A stretch of DNA of 64,000 nt from Paenibacillus shirakamiensis. GTDB lineage: Bacteria; Bacillota; Bacilli; Paenibacillales; Paenibacillaceae. The DNA lies in assembly GCF_017874255.1 (NCBI RefSeq), contig NZ_JAGGLD010000001.1, forward strand, positions 124,001 through 188,000, in the 5' to 3' direction. A program made the translations under genes and the position numbers. This document shows positions 58,450-64,000 of this stretch, piece after piece (the stretch's first letter is position 1; each line of letters opens with the position of its first letter). The notes below the pieces were generated by a model. That model ran no database searches, was not told the origin of the DNA, and was given only the letters and a program-made list of their open reading frames with translations.

Positions 58450-58513
58450 TATGTGCCTAGATGGACGGAATCTGCTAGTTTGAGTACAATATAGTCTTAG
58501 GGGGGATTTACGA

Positions 58514-59533
58514 TTGGATGCCAGAGCAGCAATGAAAGAAATTAAGAAGGGTCAATTAGCACCGCTTTATTTGTGCTTTGGTTCGGAGAAGTATCAAATT
58601 CAAGAGTTTATTCAAGCTATCCAGCAAGTGGTTGTTGAACCCGAGAATCGGGATCTTGCCTTAGTTCATTATGATTTATCCGAGACTCTCATTGAGCAAG
58701 TAATTGAAGAGGCCGAGACCCTCCCTTTTCTAGTAGAACGCAAACTAATTATCGTCCGTGATACTTCTTTGTTCTCCGCGGCTAGAGATAATGCGAAGAT
58801 GGAACATAAAGTGGATACGTTACTTCAATATATAAGTAATCCTGCAGATCACAGCGTAGTCATCTTTGTTGTACAGGGAGACAAGCTCGATGAACGGAAG
58901 AAGACGGTCAAAGCTATGAAAGCTTCAGGACAAGTGCTTTCTTTCATGCCTTTAGGGGGCCAAGAGCTTATTCAGTGGGTAGTAAGTCAAGTCAAGACAA
59001 GACATTGTCATATCGATGCCCCTACCGCTAAGGTCCTAATTCACAGTGCAGGTGTGCAAATGGCAGCTCTCTCCGCAGAGATCAATAAGCTTTGCTTGTA
59101 TACAGGCGAGGGCGGGACTATTCAGCAAGAAGACATAGCGGAGCTTGTCTCGAAGACAACGGAACAGAATGTGTTTGGTATGGTGGAAGATATAGCGAAC
59201 TTGAAATTAGATAAAGCTTTGTCCACATTTTATGAACTTCTAAAACAGCGGGAGGAGCCAATTAAAATCGCGGCTCTAATTGCTCGTCAGTTCCGCATTA
59301 TGCTACAAGTGAAAGAGTTAGGAAGTCAAAGCTACTCCCAGCAGCAAATAGCTTCTCAGTTAGGTTTGCATCCATATGCGGTAAAGATTGCTGGAGAGCA
59401 AGCGCGCAAATTCGACGGAGCGAAGTTACGCACTTCTCTGTCGGAACTAGCAGAGCTAGATTATCGAATGAAATCAGGGCGTATAGACAAAGTACTCAGC
59501 ATCGAAATGTTTTTACTTAAGCTAGGGGCTTAA
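58514..59533 (+). CDS. holA: DNA polymerase III subunit delta
   Basis: A 339-residue clamp-loader subunit. LAPLYLCFGSEKYQIQEF is the usual opening, and HCHIDAPTAKVLIH and LAELDYRMKSGRID are typical of the family. The start is TTG 58514 with TAGGGGGGAT upstream. This is yqeN in the Bacillus gene order. Confidence 0.93.
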   Translation: MDARAAMKEIKKGQLAPLYLCFGSEKYQIQEFIQAIQQVVVEPENRDLALVHYDLSETLIEQVIEEAETLPFLVERKLIIVRDTSLFSAARDNAKMEHKVDTLLQYISNPADHSVVIFVVQGDKLDERKKTVKAMKASGQVLSFMPLGGQELIQWVVSQVKTRHCHIDAPTAKVLIHSAGVQMAALSAEINKLCLYTGEGGTIQQEDIAELVSKTTEQNVFGMVEDIANLKLDKALSTFYELLKQREEPIKIAALIARQFRIMLQVKELGSQSYSQQQIASQLGLHPYAVKIAGEQARKFDGAKLRTSLSELAELDYRMKSGRIDKVLSIEMFLLKLGA

Positions 59534-59594
59534 TTGTCGATAAGATCTAAGCTCCTTGTTCAATGGAGTAAGAGTGAAAAAGAACAAACACAAA

Positions 59595-59632
59595 AAACGG
59601 ATGCTTCCATAAAGGAAACATCCGTTTTTTGC
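59595..59632. terminator. Bidirectional terminator between holA and rpsT
   Basis: ACGGATGCTTCC pairs with GGAAACATCCGT except for one position, with A and T runs on both sides, serving both convergent genes. Confidence 0.88.
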
Positions 59633-59652
59633 AGTTGACATATAATAGCGCC

Positions 59653-59925
59653 TTACGCTTGCGTTGTAAGAGCGTTCAATTTTTTTGCCAAGCGGGATTT
59701 CTTGCGGGCAGCTGCATTTTTATGGATCAAACCTTTCGTTACAGCTTTGTCCAATTTCTTGGAAGCTGCGGCGAAAGCTGCTTTAGCTGTATCCACTTCG
59801 TTGTTAGCCAGCGCAGAATCAGCGGCTTTAACAACTGTACGAAGCGCAGATTTCTGAGAAGCGTTAAGCGCGCGACGTTTGTCGTTAGTTTTTACACGTT
59901 TAATGGCGGATTTAATGTTAGGCAT
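59653..59925 (-). CDS. rpsT: 30S ribosomal protein S20
   Basis: A 90-residue basic protein that binds 16S r[21 protein letters not shown] is the standard start and [20 protein letters not shown], here seen as [13 protein letters not shown], the standard end. ATG 59925 follows AGGAGGTGA. Antisense frames are shadows. Confidence 0.97.
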   Translation of the reverse strand: MPNIKSAIKRVKTNDKRRALNASQKSALRTVVKAADSALANNEVDTAKAAFAAASKKLDKAVTKGLIHKNAAARKKSRLAKKLNALTTQA

Positions 59926-60091
59926 TGCATTCACCTCCTGTAAGCATTTACGAATCCAGATGATTCACAACTTAAAATATTTTAGCATGGGCACACTTAA
60001 AAAGCAATCAAATCATGATAAAACAATCTCTGCATAATCTATAGGACACTCCAGCACACTATAGAAAATGGCTCAGGGAGGTTACAGCGAG

Positions 60092-61105
60092 ATGACACTA
60101 GATTTAAGTTCCTATATGGTGAGAACAGATTTGGCTGTAGAGTTGAAGGAAATGGCCGAGAAAGCAGAGGGTGGACCGATTCCGGGATTGGTAGAAGATA
60201 TAACTGAACATGATGGAATCAAGATCACCCGATTAGATGTACAAAGTGAAGAGGCCTCCAACCGAATCGGGCGAATTAAGGGTCATTATGTAACGATAGA
60301 AGTGCCTGGACTTCGAAATCAGGATACGACGCTTCAAGAGAAGGTAACCAGAGATTTTGTGAAGGAATTTAGTGCTTTTCTCATTAAGATTGGGATCTCT
60401 TCAAAAAATAAGGTGCTCATTGTAGGACTCGGTAACTGGAATGTGACACCCGATTCTCTAGGTCCACTAGTAGTGGAGAATTCCCTAGTTACGCGGCACT
60501 ATTTTGAATTAGCGCCGGATCAAGTATCCCCGGGTTACCGCGAAGTCAGTGCGATTGCTCCGGGGGTGCTCGGCATCACCGGGATAGAATCCAGTGAAAT
60601 TGTGCAGAGCATAGTCGAGCGAACGAAGCCGGATCTCATTATTGCGATTGATGCTTTAGCATCCAAATCCTTAGACCGCCTCAATACTACGATTCAGATT
60701 GCTGATATTGGAATACACCCTGGCTCTGGAATTGGCAATAAGCGCCGCGGACTAACTAAAGAAATTTTAGGTGTACCCTGTATTGGTATCGGTGTACCTA
60801 CGGTTTGTTACGCTTCGACCATCGTAAATCACACTTTTGATTTGATGAGAGATCATTTCAACAAAGAGGGCGGAGGCAACAGCAGTCAGACCAAGCAGAT
60901 CCTAGGATTGCTGTCCGAACTGAGTGAAAATGAACGTCTAGGTCTTGTGAAAGAGGTTCTCTCCCCTCTTGGACATGATGTGATTGTAACACCTAAAGAG
61001 ATTGATGAATTTATCGAAGATATCGCGAATATTATCGCAAGTGGCCTCAATGCTGCGCTGCATGAAGCAGTGAATGGCGATAATGTTGCGGCATACACGC
61101 ATTAA
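60092..61105 (+). CDS. gpr: Germination protease GPR
   Basis: A 337-residue aspartic-type spore protease that degrades small acid-soluble proteins at germination. YMVRTDLAVEL matches the zymogen N-terminus, with processing in forespores. LIVGLGNWNVTPDSLGPLV in parts (VGLGNWNVTPD) and IAIDALASKS are conserved; DxxLA-type core. ATG 60092 follows GGGAGG; the ATG at 60068 has no site. It leads the gpr-spoIIP pair. Confidence 0.96.
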   Translation: MTLDLSSYMVRTDLAVELKEMAEKAEGGPIPGLVEDITEHDGIKITRLDVQSEEASNRIGRIKGHYVTIEVPGLRNQDTTLQEKVTRDFVKEFSAFLIKIGISSKNKVLIVGLGNWNVTPDSLGPLVVENSLVTRHYFELAPDQVSPGYREVSAIAPGVLGITGIESSEIVQSIVERTKPDLIIAIDALASKSLDRLNTTIQIADIGIHPGSGIGNKRRGLTKEILGVPCIGIGVPTVCYASTIVNHTFDLMRDHFNKEGGGNSSQTKQILGLLSELSENERLGLVKEVLSPLGHDVIVTPKEIDEFIEDIANIIASGLNAALHEAVNGDNVAAYTH

Positions 61106-61120
61106 CCAAGACTCCTCCAG

Positions 61121-61156
61121 AAGAAGTTCGCGATTCTAGCGAACTTCTTCTTTTTT
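61121..61156 (+). terminator. Terminator after gpr
   Basis: AAGAAGTTCGC pairs perfectly with GCGAACTTCTT, followed by TCTTTTTT. Confidence 0.9.
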
Positions 61157-61250
61157 GTGAGAATTGGAGGTTCTACCTTTTTGCCGAGGTTCATAGATTT
61201 GAAGTATAAGAGCTTGGACTTAAACCGGCAAAGAGGAGGAGCGAACAACA

Positions 61251-62522
61251 ATGAAATCGTTTAGGACATGGAATATTGGTCGAATTAGGCAAAATCTGAT
61301 TCAAATGCTTGCCATGGGTCGTACGTTCGTACTCCTGATGGGGCTGTCTATAGTATTTTTTATTTTACTCGGCATTGGGGGACTTGCTGAACAAAGTCTC
61401 AACACCTCACCCGTATCATCGATGAAAGGATTGGCGGCTTCCTTATCAAGTAGATTTTTTGTGGATATGGTGGGTATGGAGATCCCGCACTTGGATAAAG
61501 GTAAAAAAGAAGCATCCACGTTCTCAGGGCAGCATATGACAAACTTTGTATTTCAGTTATTGACGAATGTGAATCCCTCCGACCCTAAAAGTCTCTTGGC
61601 AAGAGAAGTACCGGGTCTAGCTGCTAATAATGCTGTACTCCTTAGAAATGGATCGGGTAACAAAGACGCAGACGCTCCTCAAGACTACCATCCCGATAGT
61701 AGTAAGCAGATCGAGATTCCTAATGAGGCAACGACACCCCCTGAATCTTCCGATCCTCCTTCGACAAGTGAAGATCATGGTACTAGACCGATCACAGACA
61801 AAGTGGTGATGATCTATCACTCTCATCCGCAGGAATCATATAATCCTCTGCTGGGTACACTGGGAGATAACCCTAGTACTGCAGCATTTGATAAAAATGT
61901 AGGAATAGTAGGAACAAAAGTATCTAAAGAACTGGAGAAAAAGGGGTTAGGTGCGCTGCATACACTCGCGGACTACGCATCTTCTGTTCAAGGCTACAAT
62001 TATAATTTTTCATATAAATATTCAAAAGCTACCGTTAAAGCTGCGATGACCCAGAACAAAGACCTCAAATATTTCATCGATATTCATAGAGACTCTGCTC
62101 ATTACAAAAAAACGACGAATGTTATTAATGGAGTAAGTTACGCTAAATTATTCTTCATTATTGGATATGCCAATCCAAATTGGCGAAAAAATGAAGCCTT
62201 TGCAACAGCGATTCATGAACGAATCGAGAAGAAATATCCTGGCATTTCCCGGGGGATATGGGGCAAGACATCCGCGCAAGGAAATGGGGAGTACAATCAA
62301 TCCTTCTCACCTAACAGTGTCTTAATTGAAGTAGGAGGCATTGATAATACCCAAGAGGAACTAGATCGGACTTCCAAAATTTTAGCGGATACAATTGCAG
62401 AGGTGTACTGGAGCCAACAAAAAGCAAATAAAGTTGACACCTCTCCAAAAAAGGAATCTAAAAATAAAAAAATAGCACCGAAAGATACCGTCCCAGCAGA
62501 AGAAGCAGTGCCTGGAACATAA
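61251..62522 (+). CDS. spoIIP: Stage II sporulation protein P
   Basis: A 423-residue membrane-anchored amidase/endopeptidase that degrades peptidoglycan during engulfment with SpoIID and SpoIIM. A membrane helix (about 27-48) is followed by a variable linker and the amidase domain: VMIYHSHPQESYNP (zinc His), YFIDIHRDS and VLIEVGGIDNTQEE (catalytic Glu). AGAGGAGGAG lies ahead of the ATG. Confidence 0.95.
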   Translation: MKSFRTWNIGRIRQNLIQMLAMGRTFVLLMGLSIVFFILLGIGGLAEQSLNTSPVSSMKGLAASLSSRFFVDMVGMEIPHLDKGKKEASTFSGQHMTNFVFQLLTNVNPSDPKSLLAREVPGLAANNAVLLRNGSGNKDADAPQDYHPDSSKQIEIPNEATTPPESSDPPSTSEDHGTRPITDKVVMIYHSHPQESYNPLLGTLGDNPSTAAFDKNVGIVGTKVSKELEKKGLGALHTLADYASSVQGYNYNFSYKYSKATVKAAMTQNKDLKYFIDIHRDSAHYKKTTNVINGVSYAKLFFIIGYANPNWRKNEAFATAIHERIEKKYPGISRGIWGKTSAQGNGEYNQSFSPNSVLIEVGGIDNTQEELDRTSKILADTIAEVYWSQQKANKVDTSPKKESKNKKIAPKDTVPAEEAVPGT

Positions 62523-62547
62523 TCAATACAGTTGTGGAGGGATTAGA

Positions 62548-63042
62548 ATGAAAAAAACGATGAAAAAGACGATCATATACGGAGTACTTATGGTCGCAGG
62601 TACATCATTAGGTTTTCAACTAGCAAATAACACACAGACCAATGTTGCTTTAGCTTCGGTGCCGAATGCTATAGACGGAAGACAGCAGGTTGTTGTTCAG
62701 CAACAATCAGGCAAGTTCATTTCTGGAGGGGCTCAGCAATCAAATTCAGGTCAGATTCTATATGAAGTGCAGGGTAATCAACTTGTTCAAGCGGGGCAAA
62801 TTGTACAGTGGGCTCCAGTCAGTTCAAGTCAATCCAATATAGAAGTAAATCCAAGTGTGCAGAGTACAACAGCGACTTCTCAACCCCTACCTAAATTGCA
62901 GACACCTGGCACGCTCTTGCTCCCTGAAGCCAATCAACCGGCAGTAGATCGTCTTGCGGATCGAACAGGGGAACTGCTTCAGAATGCCTCACAAAAAAGT
63001 ATGAAATGGGTAGTATCTTTGTTCAGCTCTCTTACGGACTAA
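62548..63042 (+). CDS. Hypothetical exported protein at the yqxA position
   Basis: A 164-residue protein with an N-terminal signal or anchor (KKTIIYGVLMVAGTSLGF) and a Gln/Ser-rich outside part. It follows spoIIP by 25 bases and precedes lepA, the place of yqxA (DUF3679) in B. subtilis. The C-terminal DRLADRTGELLQNAS is the most family-like piece. I cannot assign a function; a sporulation or envelope role is suggested by context only. Confidence 0.7.
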   Translation: MKKTMKKTIIYGVLMVAGTSLGFQLANNTQTNVALASVPNAIDGRQQVVVQQQSGKFISGGAQQSNSGQILYEVQGNQLVQAGQIVQWAPVSSSQSNIEVNPSVQSTTATSQPLPKLQTPGTLLLPEANQPAVDRLADRTGELLQNASQKSMKWVVSLFSSLTD

Positions 63043-63145
63043 GCGTCAGGCTTATTGGAGTGATCTGAAGGCTTGCCATTGATGCCTCACCCCTTAACTG
63101 ATATAATGAATTGATTGTACTAAGGTTTATTTGTGGGGGTAAGGC

Positions 63146-64000
63146 ATGACAGATATTAAGGCAAGGCAGGAGAAAATCAGGAATTTCAGTATTATTGCAC
63201 ATATAGACCATGGAAAATCTACTTTAGCCGACCGAATTTTGGAGTACACCGGCGCACTAACATCACGCGAAATGCAAGAACAGGTTTTGGATCAAATGGA
63301 CCTCGAACGAGAGCGCGGAATTACGATTAAGTTACAGGCAGTTAGACTTACGTATCGTGCAGATGACGGTGTAGAATATCTATTGAATCTAATTGATACA
63401 CCAGGGCACGTAGATTTCACTTACGAGGTATCTCGTAGTTTGGCTGCGTGTGAGGGAGCACTGCTTGTAGTGGATGCGGCCCAAGGTATTGAAGCCCAGA
63501 CGCTTGCGAATGTATATCTTGCATTGGACAATAACTTAGAGATATTGCCTGTCATTAACAAAATTGATCTTCCTAGTGCGGACCCGGAGCGGGTTAAGCA
63601 GGAGATTGAAGATGTTATTGGGCTCGACGCAAGTGAAGCTGTTCATGCTTCTGCCAAAGCTGGAATTGGAATTAAAGAGATTTTGGAGCAAGTTGTAAGT
63701 CAGGTACCTGCACCGACAGGTGATCCAGATCAACCGCTCAAAGCATTGATTTTTGACTCCCATTATGACCCGTACAAAGGGGTTATCGTCTATGTACGTG
63801 TAATTGACGGTAAAATCAAACCGGGATCGAAGATCAAGATGATGGCTACAGACAAAACCTTTGAGGTTATTGAAGTAGGAGCCTTCATGCCGAGAATGAC
63901 GATTGTGGACGAGCTAAACGTTGGCGATGTAGGATTTATTGTGGCGGGTATCAAGACCGTGGGAGATACTCGTGTCGGCGATACCGTAACAGATGCGAAG
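63146..64000 (+). CDS. lepA: Elongation factor 4 (LepA), N-terminal part (runs off the right edge)
   Basis: The first 285 codons of the translational GTPase LepA, which acts on the ribosome during stress and assembly. G1 is [15 protein letters not shown], the switch region [13 protein letters not shown]3 DTPGHVDF and G4 NKIDLP; domain 2 begins before the edge. ATG 63146 follows GGGGGTAAGG. Confidence 0.97.
   Translation, partial: MTDIKARQEKIRNFSIIAHIDHGKSTLADRILEYTGALTSREMQEQVLDQMDLERERGITIKLQAVRLTYRADDGVEYLLNLIDTPGHVDFTYEVSRSLAACEGALLVVDAAQGIEAQTLANVYLALDNNLEILPVINKIDLPSADPERVKQEIEDVIGLDASEAVHASAKAGIGIKEILEQVVSQVPAPTGDPDQPLKALIFDSHYDPYKGVIVYVRVIDGKIKPGSKIKMMATDKTFEVIEVGAFMPRMTIVDELNVGDVGFIVAGIKTVGDTRVGDTVTDAK

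Noticed and set aside
59629-59943. Plus-strand frame over rpsT
   Set aside because: Antisense shadow of the ribosomal protein S20 gene.
1-64000. Insertion sequences, prophage genes, tRNA or rRNA genes
   Set aside because: None was seen on reading both strands; no transposase, integrase or RNA gene signature was found.

Overview
The window looks like a chromosomal segment of a spore-forming, low-to-mid GC Firmicute of the Paenibacillus/Bacillus type. Evidence: the block yqeG-yqeH-aroE-yhbY-nadD-yqeK-rsfS, the comER/comEA-comEB-comEC block, holA-rpsT-gpr-spoIIP-lepA, sporulation genes (sigK, spoVAC, spoVAE, gpr, spoIIP), strong AGGAGG ribosome binding sites and frequent TTG/GTG starts. No rRNA, tRNA, insertion sequence or prophage was seen.

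Region 1 (1-11125), defence island. The 5' part of sigK (minus strand) is at the left edge. A compact type III-B (Cmr) operon follows: a DUF6602-like PD-(D/E)XK nuclease, then cmr1, cas10, cmr3, cmr4, cmr5 and cmr6, with most junctions overlapping. It lies between two CRISPR arrays (27 and 10 repeats) that share a 32-bp type I-C-like repeat. The arrays point outward as mirror images, with matching leaders on the cmr side, and each ends toward a terminator. No cas1, cas2, cas6 or I-C effector genes are in the window, so adaptation and crRNA processing must come from elsewhere or be lost. Cas10 keeps its GGDD cyclase motif but has no room for an N-terminal HD nuclease domain, so the DUF6602 nuclease is the best candidate for an added effector.

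Region 2 (11126-27460), secreted and accessory proteins. It holds a GH18 chitinase with a possible catabolite-repression site, a lipoprotein, a tiny holin-like toxin gene of the type I toxin-antitoxin kind, and a cassette of large exported proteins. Two of these carry single YD hairpins at their C-termini and sit upstream of a 2067-residue RHS/YD polymorphic toxin and its probable immunity gene. Two members share an upstream promoter module.

Region 3 (27461-34720), small genes: a Nudix hydrolase, an AHSA1/SRPBCC protein, a frameshifted WYL regulator, a CBS-domain protein, an M42 aminopeptidase and spoVAC-spoVAE without spoVAD. It also has two striking tandem repeats of 10-bp and 8-bp period.

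Region 4 (34721-64000), mostly core genome: MoxR/DUF58/transglutaminase, the yqe ribosome/NAD/shikimate operon, namA with a divergent ArsR regulator, a chemotaxis receptor, leuS under a T-box, the competence com genes (comEA frameshifted at a 4-bp repeat), an ECF sigma/anti-sigma pair, holA, rpsT, gpr, spoIIP and the start of lepA.
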